Source: Onchocerca volvulus
Taxonomy: Eukaryota; Nematoda; Chromadorea; Rhabditida; Onchocercidae
Reading direction: 5' to 3'
DNA length: 64,000 nt
Assembly (NCBI GenBank): GCA_000499405.2
Contig: HG738139.1
Span: forward strand, 2,088,976-2,152,975
How positions within the stretch are numbered: position 1 is the stretch's first letter; each line of letters starts with the position of its first letter. Below are positions 25,939 to 40,380 of the stretch, piece by piece. The notes beneath the pieces are model-generated. The model was not told the DNA's origin. It ran no database searches and was given only the letters and a program-made list of their open reading frames with translations. Made by a program: the position numbers and the translations under genes.

Positions 25939-28421
25939 GGTTATTTGTCTGAGTTGAAAAATTGAAGAGAGGGATTTTAGTCTGAATCGATATGACTCTG
26001 AATTTAGATGCATTTCATGAACATTCAATTCTGAGTTTTGCTCAAATTCATTTCTCGCCAAACTAAATAAATATATTTTGATAGCGAAGTTCAACGAACA
26101 GTTCAAATTAACCTAAATAACCGTTCAAGTTGTTTTACTGTTCCAATCATACTGCAGATTCGCAGCATTTGTTGCACAGCCTAATTATTTTTCCATTTTA
26201 TAATTGTAATAGTTCAATGGTAGATCATATTATGTTATAGGTATATTTCTGTTTTCACTTTTCACTTCAAACTTCTAATTTCGACAAGTTTCTGAACTCT
26301 AAGTCCGCTAGACTGGTCACTTTACTTTTCTGCAACATTTCTCATACTTTTGTATCAATTTTGGATCATTGCATGATAACTTACCACACATTCATTAAAA
26401 TTTTTCATGGTTCATTGTATCATAATTTCCTGAAGATTATCTTCGAATATCTAAATTATCAACAATTTTTTTTCTGATATTCTCATTCGTTATTGTTGTT
26501 AATGTTTTCTTTATTTTCAAAATTTATTCTTCCATAACCACTCAATAAAATTTATTCAGAATATAACAATTCCTTCAGAAACCTGATATATTCATAGAAA
26601 TTCGATTTATTTTTAATCAAATGTTGAAAATCATTCAACATTATTCACAGTTTTTAACGAGATGGTGCTTTGATATTTGAGAAAAAAATGGCAACCTTTG
26701 CTTTGCCGTTACCTGTGTTTTGATTTTTATCTGGCAAATGTAATTACCTGTAATCTAACTTCATTTGTGGGACTTGAATCAAGCGTATACGTAGCCGGAT
26801 CGCTTTTCCCTCTTCGCGTAGCGTACGTGCTAGCAACGTGGAATAGAATGGTAATTCACGGAAGCTTTTTCGCTGCAACAAATATAAAACTCTTCAAACG
26901 GCAAATGCGATCAATACCGTAATCTTCATCATATGGATACCGTTTGTGACCATTTCCTTGAAACTTGTTTGGTCAGGAAGTAACATTTGTGCGTGACGTG
27001 GTGTTTTATTGAAATTGAATTTTCCATTGTTTGAAATTTGATCAGATAACTATTAATTTTTGGTACTTAATTTTGGAATAATTTCCAGTTTATTTGTTAG
27101 TTTACATTCATCTTTAGAACTAATTATTGACTTAATTTATGTAATTTAAGCAACATAATTGGTTAATTGACTTGAATTCTTCATTCATCCAACAATCACA
27201 TTCATTAATTTATCCGTAATATAATAATGGAAATATGATAGCCATTGATTTAAACCTATTTTTTCAAATTCAACAAATTTACCTCTGCTAATAGTAGATA
27301 GTAGCAATTTGAGAATCATTGGCGTATACCTATCTTTTAGTTTGAGATTAAACTAACTTTCATCAATCAATTTATTAGTTAAATTAATTAATCGAATAAA
27401 TTAATGCGAGAAGTTAAATAATTGTATAAATTGTAGGATATGAACTAATGAATGATGATGGCTGTATGATGCGTCTATCTCAATTGCTTAAATTTTCCTG
27501 AACCATCTAGTTAGGTTTGGGACCGGAAAAGTTTTTGATCCTGGTAATGTTGGTATTAACGTTCATGGTTCATTACATGGATGTTTGCATAATATTGTCA
27601 ACTTGATCATTACGACGGATTTCTGGGACATCATAATTTTTACTCAGATGACGAGTTTCTGGAGTATCAAATCAGCTTTTGATCCAGTTCCGATTAGTTC
27701 TCTGTTACCAAATGATTGTACGCCAACTACTGCACCTATCTAGTTTCATCTAAGAAAACACTTGTCATCGGCTTCTTCTTCTGAATTGGATTTGCTATTC
27801 TTTGGAATTGGGATTTAAATTGGTTTACTTGAGTAAATTCAGCATAATTATGATTCATGCAAGGAACAGGGAATTACCGTTTGTTACATGCATTGCTCGT
27901 CCGATTTGTTATCCCTTTATTCTTCTATTTTATTTGGAAATAAAATTTCTCGACAATTATTGTATACTATCAGTTGTGGAATTTTTCACTAGATTGCTTT
28001 TTAGTCCATTAATTGCTCGACTAGGCATTTAAGTTTAACCTAGATTTGCGGATTAAATATACTGAAATTTCATTTTTTATGAGAGATAATTTTAGCTTAT
28101 TCATTCGACCGAGAAAAATATGTAGCGTACGTTTATTCTGTGGTCGTATGTTTAAGATTAAGTTTAAAAAAGCAAAAAAATTGAGAAAATGTAGTGTACG
28201 TTTAAGAAATTAGATTTTCTAATGGCAGTCATTTTGAAGTTACATTTGACGTTTAACGATTTTTCGTTCATTTCCCGTTTATTTCAGGTTTCTACCTCAC
28301 ATTTTATGCATCAAAAAAACATCGAATAAATTTCGCACGATTTAAAGGAGGAAATCATCAAGTGTTTGGGTGACGGATTGATCCGAAAACAACTGAACGG
28401 TGAGGAAGATTGCTTCCAAAG
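25939..28421. other. Intergenic stretch between the M16 and TRIM-NHL genes
   Basis: About 2.5 kb, AT-rich. It holds the M16 3' UTR (AATAAA at 26066-26071) and, at its right end, an ATTTCAG acceptor (ending 28287) that probably starts the leader of the TRIM-NHL mRNA. The open frames here are short and low-complexity, and I see no other gene. Confidence 0.6.
28292..28299 (+). promoter_or_regulatory. let-7 seed complement (CTACCTCA) in the TRIM-NHL 5' leader
   Basis: The octamer CTACCTCA, a perfect complement of the let-7 family seed, lies 4 nt after the presumed leader acceptor and about 120 nt upstream of the ATG. TRIM-NHL genes such as lin-41 are known let-7 targets, but through 3' UTR sites. 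The same octamer also occurs in the Helitron near 57879, so chance is likely. Confidence 0.2.
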
Positions 28422-31400
28422 ATGGAAATGTATGCCAATGGATTAACGGAGGAAAACGGTGGAACAGCTATCGCAACAGCAGTGGCACCAACAACAACCA
28501 CTACAGCAACGCTAGATCTTTCATCACAACAGCAGAACAGTTATATTTTCGGTGTTACAGATGATAAAGTATGACATTTCAATTGGTTTTAAATTATTGA
28601 TAAAGGAAATTTAGTTAGTTTAGAAGCTATATCCTATGAACTGGAAAAGAAATATAACACATTAGTGGGGAACGATGCTACGTTATATATATTGTATTGG
28701 ATATGATGGTTGCAAAAGAAAAATAGTATAACATAATTTACGCTTATTTTTGGTCTACTTTTGCACGCTACTTTTGTGTACTTGCATTACTTAACTTTTT
28801 ATTATATTACGAAAAATCTTTAAATAATTCATTTTTTTTCTGTAGGCTTCAAAAAAAGAAAAAAGATGTATTTCTTTTGACATATAATCAGTAATTGGGT
28901 TTTTATCTTGATACTTGTAATGTTTTGATATTTTTGATTTCGATACATTGTTTTTGCTAAAAATTCTAGGGTGCTTTTACGATTCTTCTATAGTAATGTG
29001 AAATTTTCTGTTGGGGAGAGGAAACAATACAAATGAAATACAGGAATTCGGAATTTGTTCTATAGTAAGATACAATAGAATGTAATTACGTTTTATTACT
29101 AACATTTTCTGCTTGAATGAGATTTAAATAAAATATGACATTTGTCATGCAAATAAATTAATGAAATATTATTACAGTCGGAAAGTCCACCATTACTGAA
29201 GGAGGATAAGAATACGGGAGGTGTTTCCAGTGCGAATATGGGGGGAAATGATATAAATTCAACGCGGTCGCCAAGTCCATTACTTGATGTTGGGATGATA
29301 CCAAGTGTTGACAGTTCTCTTTGTCCATATTGTGGCAAGCAGTATAGAAAGGTAATTGAATTAGAAATTAGTATAGAAAGGAAAGATAATTAAATGTATT
29401 CTCTTCGTCCAGTGATAAAAACTTTGTGGAATTTAAAATAAAAAATTTTTTATTGCAATTTATTTAAATTACTCCAGATTGTTAATTTGTTTGTTGTCAT
29501 ATTTTTAACTAATAGTTCCCATACTGAATGTTCTTAATCGGGAAGTAAAAGTGTCAACACAATATCAAATTTTTGAGATTTCAAGTTCGTGAAATCCAGT
29601 TTTGTATTGATATAAAGATAGTGGAAACTTGTTTTGCAGAAATCTGAATACGAATTAAGTCACTTGTACTCATTCTTTTGATTTAGATTTAGGTGTGTAT
29701 TTTGTCGTTATCTAGTTGTATATGTCAGTTTTAGCCACGAGTATTAGATTGTCTTCATTCAATGTGTGAAGACTGCATAATAGCTCAGTTAGACGGACGA
29801 CGAGAGGGTGAATTAGAACGTGCAAGAATCGCACTTACAATGGATTTTGAACTTGAAAGTACATGTGAAATGAGACCAACGCCACCAGGAGTTATTAGAT
29901 GTCCAACATGCTATCAGGTTACTTTCTGATCGACTAGCTGTACCATAGTGGCATGTTTCTTGTTTGTGTTATTCATTTTTAGCATATTTTATTCAGTATT
30001 TATGAATTCTGAAAAGCAAATTTTTTAGTATATTCGAATTTGATAGTCGGTGATTTTCTTCTGTCTCTTCATCTGATATATCTCATATTTTTAGAAATGC
30101 CGAGTTCTTTATGCTTTATTCATCGTTTTTTTTTCTTACAGATTAACCATATTTTTCAAAAAATGGAGAGAACAAAACGACCGTTTCAGGAAAGCCATGT
30201 AGGAAATGACGTCCGATTTGTGAACCATCTGTTGCTTGATTTTGTTCGCTTACATGAAGTTGATGGTGTGAGCGCCGTAAAAGGTGCACGGACATGTCGT
30301 GCATGTAAGAGTGAACAGCTTGCAATGGCCGTATGCAAGCAATGCGCAAGTGATTTATGCAAAAATTGTTATCAAGCACATCGTGACATGAAATTATTCG
30401 ACGGGCATACGGTATGAACTGAGTTTCATTATGCAATTCAGTGTCTCGTATTTTCTGGGGATAGAGAATGACATGACTATTATAATAAATTGCCTTTTGA
30501 TACATTCATAAGCAATACAAACATCAAGTTTTATGTAATAAACTATGCATGCTTAGGTGTTGACATACGCGGAATTAGCGCAGAATCCGTCTGAACTACC
30601 CCGTGATCCGGTGATGTGTGTGTTACATCCCCAAATGCCATACTCACTTCTCTGTGCTACTTGTGAATCACCGATTTGTGGACAATGCCATGCGGAGCAT
30701 GCGGACATACGACATCATAGTTTAGTGAATATTGATGAAACAGTTGCTAATTTGGTCAGGCTCGAATTGAAAGATATGGCGAATGGAGCGGAAGTTAAGG
30801 TTAAATTTATGAGCAGCAAAATTCATTCTGCGAGTTTTATCAATTTATATACATTCTCGATCCAATTTCATTGGAAATATTGGTGATATGTTTCTGGGAT
30901 TAGTCAGTGATACGTGATACATTTGTCTTCTTTTGGAAGAAGAAGATAAGTGGCATCATTGACCGGTCGATTTTTATTGCATTAGTGACTGGCTTCATTG
31001 CTACCTGGTCCATTATTTCTTTTTGGTCCGTTTCATTGTGAAACTAGATTATGATTCATTGGATGACTTCACTTAAGTTTATATTTTGCAGTCAAAAACT
31101 GTAGAAGTTGCTTGTAATTCCGTACCAGCTCGCCAGCGTGTCCTGACTGAGCAGTATGAAGTAATTAAAGCAGAAATAGAAGATACCTTCAGTGAGTATC
31201 ACAAAGCACTGGATGCAATGAAGGAGAACTTGTTACGTAAGTTGGATAAATTACGCGATGATCAAGAAACCGATTTGAATAATCTGAATCGACGAGTTAA
31301 TGTTACCACCGTGAAAATTGCTGATGCTGTCGCGTAAGTATATCCGATAAGAGAACTTAGAAATGATAGCATCTTAAAGAAAATTGTTGGGATTTGTCAT

Positions 31401-34400
31401 ATTTTTAAAACACAATTTGGATTATATCTTGCGATATGTCATATCATTCCATTTAATGAATCTAATAATTAGATTTAAAGCAAATAATTATACTGCTTTA
31501 AAAAATGCTTAAAAATGAAACACTTTATATTATATTTCATTCTTATTCAATTGTCACTTAACTAATTAGATATGATTCACTTCTTAATAGTAAGATCTTT
31601 ATCATTTTTGCATCTTTAGCAGTAAGATTAGCGGATCATTTCAATGATAGCGATGTAATGATGTTACAGTTTTACACATCGAATTGTGGAAAAGGGCTCT
31701 GCAGTAGAAGTTTTGGTGAGTCGAAAGAAAATCCGTCAGCAGTTAACAGCTCTTACTCGTAGTATGCCAGATATGAGTAGCACAACAGAACTTACATTCA
31801 GCAAGACGCCATATGTCCAGTTTTACAACAAATTGAGTAATATTGTTGGTGATATCACCAGTAAGTCTTTTATATTGCAAAAAAAATTTATGAGATCCTT
31901 TTATGGATCACTAAGACTGCTCAATAATTTTAGTAGGAAAAATAAACTACTTCATGTAGTGCAATTGTTAGTCGAACTAAATTTAGATTGATTTTCTAAG
32001 AAAAGTGTAAATATTACCAGCCTAGATTATTTCTGTTCATCTGTTGATTAAATATTCCTTAATTTAAACACTAGCTTTCAGCATAAAAGCTATAAAGATA
32101 GAATAATGAATAAGAGGCAGACCTTAATGTTATTTTTCTAGGAACAAAGAATTGTGGTGGTTTTGCTTAGTTTGAGTCTTTATTATGTTATCTTACTGAG
32201 AATATTAGTTTTTTCTTTCAAAAAAAAAAAAAAAGTAAGAATAGCAAGTCCTCCTCTGCTTTATATTTAATTTTTATTAAGAAATATGTTATAAAGTGCT
32301 TGTTTGTTATTTTGTTTTTAATTATTAATAATTCTGCGGAGCTCCGATATTTGTATCATAGTTCGTCTTTTTTCTTTTTCTTTTTTTTTTTTTTTTCGGC
32401 ACAATACGGACAGAAAGTTCTGTAGTGGATTGATAAGCTTTATCGAGATTTCTAGTTATATTGTGAGAAGAGGGAGGGATATTGTGCAATTATGATGGGA
32501 CACTAAGCAAAAATTTTTTCAGCTCGCTTAGTGTCGGATGTCGGTAAGACAGATGTGATGATATCGTCATTGCTATCAGACTCAATTTCCTTGAAGCAAC
32601 TTAATGCGATGCGCGCTTATCCATCGGATAATTCACCAACACAAACGTCAGCATCTGGAAGTCTCTGCACAACACCTGCACCTATTGGACAGTGTTCGTT
32701 ATTCAGCGTCATTCAACTTCTTTCATACTTTAATTATTAAACATTCTTTGCTTTTATCATATATGGGACTGAATAGCAGTATTCTTTGTAGGTCCTTTCA
32801 CATATATCGCAAATATGATTGCGTAATGTAAAGTAGTAAAGTGAAAGAAATAAGATAGAAAAGTGAGGAGTGAATAAAAGGAGTTAAGAGAACTGATAGA
32901 GTCTATATTTATATATTTTGTCAATTTTTTCGAATTGTTGAGTGAATTTTCCATGTCCAGTCGTAATACCGCGATGTTTCTAATTTGATTTTGAAATTGA
33001 ATAATTACTTCAAAGCAGATTCAAGTATCGGTTAGTTAAATATATAAGTCGACAATTAAATATTTTTATTTTAGCTCGTGGTCCAGGAGCAATTGGTATG
33101 GAGCGTCGTAATAAACCGACCACCACTTCAACAGGCAGCTCAGTTGCAGATTTTGCCGATGGTTGGCCACCGTCTAGTATACCACCAGAACCAAGTAGTC
33201 CTTCTCCGACTGTTGATTTTCAGGTTATTATTAAAGATGTATTCGTTGAATTAAAAATTTGTGGGGGAAAGAGTAAGAAGAGGAGTTTGAATAGATCGGT
33301 TTTCCTGAGTTCTGAGTGTGTGATGTTTTCCGGAACAACTAGAAGATGAGTAAGACTAGTGTCGGAAAAATCCGAAAGTTGACTTCATATAAGCAAAGAA
33401 TATTAATGTTCAAGAAGCGCGAAGATAGTTTCAAAGGAGCAACAAGTCGATAAACATGTTTCTCGTCAAAACGGTGAACATTTTTAGCACAAAAGAAAAA
33501 ATATGTTTACTAACAAGGGATAAACATGGAAGTTACATTCTTGTTTGTATAAATAAAACTCCTTTTATTAAAGGATTCGTTTCTGTTATGCCAATTCAAA
33601 ATCAACTTTTTCGACAGCAAGAAGTTAGGACTGTATTAGCATACTTTCAAATTTTGATACTTCCATCAAAATTTTATATCTGTAAAAAAGTCCAAACCAA
33701 AGTGATAAAGGTCAAGCTTAAGTTCGCAATCTTTTTTACACCAAAATTTCATTGAATGATATTTCAGGGCAAGAAGAACTCATTAGAAAACAGTAACAGC
33801 TCGTCTTTTTATAATTGGCCGCCAAGTTCGAATCCACAGTCAGAAACACGTGTCACTGGCCCATCTGCACTACCGCTTCCACATGCTCCGGTTGCCAGTT
33901 TGACTGCTGGAAAACAGTTACCCATAACAACAAATAATTTTTTAATGCCACGAGGAGTGAACTCATGGGTGGTAATTATTTATGCTTTATATTATTCAGC
34001 TTGACTTTTTCATAAAATTTCCTTTTTCGTTCCTGGTGAGATTCTGGTTGCTATGGCTACCTACAGTATGGTAAAATGGAATGGAAATAGGCAGCAACAC
34101 AATTCTATATTTGATCTCTAATAATCTCTGGTATTTTAAAGTAATTTATATTGGCATTCTGATATAGTGAGTTTTCACAATGCATATGTAGATTGTGCTA
34201 AACAGTTAGATATTTGACTGCTTTTTATGGACTCTCTAATGGTCTTAATGGATTTTTTTCTTTCCAGTTCTTCAAAGATTTTAAATCGCTTTTTATATTT
34301 TTAGATTACTGAGAATCCTTTTTACCCATAAAAATTCATTATTACTTTCATTCATTACCGTTTCGTGAAGCATGTGATAACGACATATATTTTTTGTCAT

Positions 34401-37400
34401 TAGAACTTTATATAAGATTTAGTTAACTATCATCTACGAAATTTAAAAGGAATGAGGCTATTGAAATTGAAGTATTTAATTGTGAGTTTAGCTGTAATTG
34501 AAATATTTAATCATGATCATCACTATATAATTTATTAAAATAAATAATATTCCTTATATGGCGCACAAATGACATAATTTGAATCATTCTCAATTAAATG
34601 GCGATCGTAAGACAGTGAGACATAGAAATTTTTGGAATAAGTAAATCGATATGGGTATTAGAAACATCAAATATTGTAAATTAAAAATGAAATAAACATC
34701 CCAGTTAGTTATAAAGTATTTCATTCCTATAACTTTTGTCGACTTTTACCATATCTATTAACTTTACAGATTCTGCGATAATATATATCTCAGTAAATCA
34801 ATTTATAGGCACAAACGACTGCTTTAACCGGTGCAGCAACACAGTTAGCGAATACCGCCTTCCCAATAACGGCAGCAGCAGCGGCTGCAGCTCGACAGCG
34901 TTTAGAACCATTGCTTGATCCGGCAACCATTCGTTTAATTTCTCAATTAGACACCGCTTCTCTTGCATCATTGCAGTCTGCATTTAGTCAAACTATTCCG
35001 ACACTTGGTCGTCAGTCGCAACTTGCATCACCATTAGAAGCAATTCGTCCCGTTGGTGTACCTAGCATTTTGGGTGAACATCATTATATGCCAATAGTGA
35101 GATTTTCATCTCTGAACAATAAATCGTTTTGCAGTTCACAATTATAAGTTGAATTTTCAGTGATAGTGTAATCAAAAGATGGATTGGACATGGCTTTTTT
35201 TTTCTTATTTTTATTGTGGTACTTCCCTAAATTTAATAAATGAGTAGAGTATATTAATTTCATTGATTCCGTGAATTTTCATTCCTTGTTTTCTTTTTCT
35301 CGAAAATTTCAAATAATATTTAACTTCTTAGGGAATTCCACCAGCAATACGATCATCTGCAAAGAATAATGCGAATGCATCAGATTTGTCTCTTCGATGT
35401 TCGGTTGGAGGTGTAGGGTCGAATCCCGGACAGTTTGGCTCACCACATGGCTTCTGTCTTGGTCATAACGAAGAAATTTTGGTCACAGACACAAATAATC
35501 ATCGTATACAGGTATGTTTTTAGGATTTGATTTTCCAATGCGCTAAAATAAATGTGATAACTATTTTACTGAGATTTCAGTGTATGTAATATAATATAGT
35601 GATTAGAGAGCAAAATAAACTGCAGGAACATCACTTTTTAAGAGTAATAAGTATTGATATTTTGAAAGAATTTTGCTAACTAAATTGGTAAACTAGTAAT
35701 TTTTTAAGTCCGCAGTTAAACTGTTGTTAATATGCATTACATACAACTATTTTCTGTATAGATCTTTACGAAAAAAGGCGAATTTATCATGCATTTTGGA
35801 ATCGGTGGCTCAGAAGATGGTCATTTATTTTATCCAAAAAAGGTAGTAGCATTCAGATCTCGAATAGGTGAAGGAGGTTATATTATCGTTGATAAAGGTG
35901 AAAATAAGGCTCGGCTGCAGTTGTTCTCGAAGCGAGGCGAATTTATTCGACGTCTTCGTGGGTTTTTTGCTTGTTTTTTAATGATTCATTTATGGTAGCC
36001 GATAACATTTTTATAATTTGATATCAGTGCTTTTATCCAGGTCGATTTGTAATTATCTAAGTGCTTGAAATTCGGACTAGATATAAATAAAACTCAAATC
36101 ATTGACATATTTAGCCTTTTATAAATCTTTTATAAGATTTCTAATAAAACTCTTGATTTTGAAAGGCATTCAAAACTGAACACTCCTATTTTTATATCTT
36201 TGATTTGCAGCAAGACTATAATTGAGTTATAAATTTTGCATGTTTTACTGTTTTCCTCTCATATTAATTCTCTAAAAAATTATGTAGCTGTTCAAAATTT
36301 AGTTTATTATTTTAGAGACTCCCTATCTCGAGTACGTTTCGGCATTAACGGTAAACGACGCATCACATTTAGTAGTATTTAGCAGCTCAGTAATGATGTT
36401 CATCCTGGATATCGATCTGTTAGAACCTTTGGTGCTTAAATGGAATGACTGTACCAAGGCAATTGGCGAACCATCCGATGTAGCTGTTTTTCGAGATAGA
36501 TACTATGTTACCGATTACAAGAATCATTGCGTAGTTGCACTCAATAATGATGGTGAGTTTTTTTATAATTTTTATTAATGAACTGTGTTCAGAGGAAATG
36601 CTCAAAACAATCAAGCCTGTAGAAATGTTCGCAATGATCCTCATTTCAGTCTGTTGTCGTCCGTTTCCACATTCAAGTTTCACATTCATATACTTCTGCA
36701 GTTTCATTTCACATTTCTAGTATTTCTTGCATATTTTTCTGAAGTACATAGCCGGACTATGTAAGTCTCTATATGGTACTTACGAAATAATTTAGACAAG
36801 CGATAGAAGAGTAATTATCATTGAAATTATTGGTACAAATTAGGGATTAAAATTTGCTCTATTTTAGGTGAGGTTCTCTGTCGTTTCGGATCCTTTGAGA
36901 GTACTCCATATCCGATCGGTGTTGATGTATCAACAAATGGTGATGTATTAGTGGCAGATTCCCATGGCAATCATTTTCATATTTATTGTTGCACAACTGA
37001 TGGACAACGGCTACAGGAATTCGAATGTTCACAGCTGAAGGCAAGTTATTTCAGTTATGTAGTAAACTTTTTTAGTAAATCAGTGCTGGGTTTTTTTTTT
37101 TTTACCTTTAATTTTTTAAAACTAGGAGCATTGAGCAAAGTTATTGAATAATTTCTTTATCTCTTTTACAAAATAAAAATAAAATGAATATTGATTTGTT
37201 GATGCGTTTTAAGTACTGTTTTCTATGCATAGGCAAAGATTAGTATCATCTCAAAAGGAGATCCTAACTTCAATTCAGACGAGTTATGTTAAATGGAATT
37301 TTGATTTTATGAGATATTATATGTAGGTGAAATAGAAATAATTTGTGTCTTTAAGCATAATTGATTAAGTACAAAGAGAGCAGGCGATTGTGCGGTTGTT

Positions 37401-38087
37401 TTGCAATTTTATTTTTAGCGGGCTGAAACAATGCAGATCAGAAAGCAAATAAATTTTAGTGATAAATTTGAATTTTTCAAGAATTGCTTACGAAAATTAA
37501 ATTTATCGCCATATCTTTTTGTTCTTTTGATGTACATTTATTCTTAGTGCATCTTGCAGTAGCGATAGTTTGCTGAAGTGCAGCTTAAATTGGCCTTAGA
37601 GAAATCGTTTTGGTCTTGAGCATGATGCTATAGTCTGAAATACTGTACGATTGATGTCAGGGATTCATTTCACTTTGTTTTAATATATGTGAATAATATG
37701 TTGCTCATTTATTCATATTTTGATTGAAAAAGATGATTTCGTCATCTGCTATTTCATGCTATTTACTAGATTGTGATTTATTAAGATGGAGGTATTTGTA
37801 CTGTCTAATTTTGCAAAAACCCCATAAAAAACAAACTACCGAGCGGTTCCATTTGGACATTTTTATACTCCAAGTTCTATTATCAGTTTCTACTTATCAA
37901 TTCGTTTAATATAATTCCATTTAATTAATCACATAATGTCAGGCAAGTATACATATTTGTTTTTCAGATTTCGCGTTGTGTGGGACTTCGTCTAACGTCA
38001 GAAGGTTTTCTGATTTCAGTATCGAAGCACAACCATACATTACTTATCTTCAGTACAATCTTTGTGAATCCTCCAGCTCCCCTTTAA
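28422..38087 (+). CDS. TRIM-NHL protein, NHL-2/NCL-1/Brat class (16 exons, 1055 aa)
   Basis: Exons: 28422-28568, 29178-29351, 29735-29917, 30142-30411, 30557-30799, 31092-31333, 31670-31860, 32523-32693, 33075-33223, 33768-33971, 34809-35096, 35332-35511, 35762-35957, 36316-36552, 36868-37040 and 37968-38087. A RING (C98, C101, C113, H115, C118, C121, C163, C166) has a long insert of 41 residues before the last Cys pair. Two B-boxes follow (about 219-258 and 279-314), then a coiled coil (about 340-480), a Ser/Pro/Ala-rich linker with two WPPSS motifs (to about 754), and an NHL beta-propeller (about 770-1047; [41 protein letters not shown]). The domain order and length fit C. elegans NHL-2 (Mei-P26-like) best; Brat lacks a RING. 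Such proteins bind RNA through NHL, modulate miRNA/translation control and may act as E3 ligases. The last intron has a perfect GC donor (AAG|GCAAGT). Confidence 0.87.
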
Positions 38088-40294
38088 GAAACTGTCTCCA
38101 GTTTTTCTTCTGACAACAGTAGCAGCAATAACTCTCTTAAATACTTTTTTCTTTTTCGGATCGAAAGCTATGCCAATTTATTGTATTGGCTTCTGAATAT
38201 CGATTGTCAATTTAAACCTGTGGTTCATGTGACGGTGCTCGTTCAATTTTTTGCCTTATTACTCACTTGTTCTTTTCATTTTTAATGCTTACAATTGAAC
38301 ACTTTATTTATATTGCGTAATTAGCGAAAATTTTATTTCATGTGATTTTAGTCCAGAAAATGGGGGATTTTATATATGTCTAATCAATCAGAGACGAAAT
38401 TATAATTCTCTCATGTGAATTTTGGCTGATTTAGAGAAATGAAAATATATAGGTTTTTGAAATCAAATCATTTCAAATAATTCTCTCATTTTGGGCTTCC
38501 GATGTATGATATAACATTTTCGCTATATTGCTGCAAGTGATAAATTTGGTGAGTCACGTACCTATGTACGTAATGTTTTGTTTTCCTAGCTTTTTTTTTT
38601 CTGAAACGATTCTCTGTTGTGATATACGTCAGAAATGTGCGGTATGGTGCATGAAGCCACTATATATCAAATTTCAATTTATTCATTTTTTCTGTTAATT
38701 GCTATTTTGAAATTCTTTCGTCTTTCTATTGCCTCCCGAACAGTTAATATTTTCCGGATTTTTTCTCTAATTAATAGTTAATTAACTACTATAATTCTTT
38801 TCATGGGCTGGACAGAAGTTTATTTGATATTCCTACACTTTTCTTGAATTTTCTAAAAAAATTTCACGCTTTTTTTTATATTCCATGTTCCTTTATGAAA
38901 TATTTTAGAGAAATATCCTGCTCTTTTCAATTTCTTCTTTCTTGTCTTTTATTTAGTTTCTTTTTCCAAATTCTGTTTTTCAAGAAAGAAATTTTCTCTA
39001 GTTTTGAAATCATTATTGTCATTTTGCCTTATTGAGTGCTCATTTTGTTTTGCATATTATTATAACCGCTATTTTATCCTTATTATATCCAGACCTATTT
39101 GTTTGTTTGTCTTTTCTCGAAAATAGTTTTTGTTTCTTTTCTTTTAATTTCAAAAACAATTTAATAATTACTAATTTAGGGGGATTTTATAGTTCGCCTA
39201 ATGATTATTGTGATAGAGATGGTTTTTGTGAATTGCAGAAATTCATCAATCGTAATTTGCAGAACAACATATTTCGGAAATTGGTTCGTTTTTTTTCCTT
39301 TATCCGGTCTAGAGAGATTTTAAAATTACGGGCATGTAACGTAATATTTATAGGTGAATTAGAAAACCATCCGAGTAGAAAATTTTAAGTAAAATTAAAA
39401 GTTTTCCGTTAATTTGAAATTAATTTTTTATTTTGTCTGAATTTTCTGTAAACATTCTATTCGCACATCTATACAGGAAGAGAAATCAATCCATATACCA
39501 TTTCTTTCATTTGTTTCCTTATTATCTTTCCTGTATTTTTATTGTTTAGACTTTTAAAAACAAAAAAAAAAAACAAAAAAATTAAAAAAAAATAGGGATG
39601 TTTTAAAACCATTTGATTTTGACAATTTGTTTCAGATATATTGATCTCATATTTCTGCGTGTTATCTTTAAATTTTGTTTACTTGTCCATTTACATCTTT
39701 TTTTTTTTTATTATTGTATATTTATCTTTTCTCATTTCTGTGAAATTTGTTCGGGTGTTCATGTTTTTTTGTATTGTGCGTAACTTGTTGCGCATCTTCA
39801 TAAACACCTATAAGCTGACTTATGAATGATATGAATTATTAATTAGTAGCTTTGTCATGCAATGTTATTTTTTTCGCATTGTAGATTCTTTTTCTTCCAT
39901 TCACTCACTGATTGTCTTGTTTTCATCCATGTCATTCATGCGATTTCTGTGTCATCAGTTTTTTTTTTTTCATTTTTTTACATTAGCAGAAAACTTAATG
40001 TAGATTTATCTGGGCCAGCTTGATATGAGATGTATGTGGGTTTAATTTTTTAATGCGCAGAATTTTTGGTAGCAAAATCTCGATTAATCTCATGATGTTC
40101 GGGTTTTTGATTATTAAGGTTAATTTTTCCGATATATTAAAAGTGATAGTTAAGTAAGTTTTAAGTTTAAATCTTGGTACAGTACATAAGGATTTCTTTT
40201 GTATTTGAACAAAATCTGCTATAACTTTCATTACATACTGCCATATCTTCATTACTACTCATTTTCTTTTTTTCTTTTTGTTTTGTTTTGTTTT

Positions 40295-40380
<86 letters not shown>

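Noticed and set aside
26677..26922. 81-residue open frame after the M16 gene
   Set aside because: No recognisable motif, and no acceptor or start context or partner exons, so it is probably chance.
30143..30505. 120-residue minus-strand frame
   Set aside because: It is antisense to the first B-box exon of the TRIM-NHL gene.
33200..35450. tRNA T-arm-like strings (GTTCGAATCC, GTCGAATCCC)
   Set aside because: Both fall in coding exons of the TRIM-NHL gene, and no cloverleaf can be built around them.
39032..39388. 118-residue open frame in the T-rich block
   Set aside because: The first half is low-complexity hydrophobic sequence expected from T-rich DNA. A short protein-like patch (GGFYSSPNDYCDRDGF) has no flanking exons or known motif.
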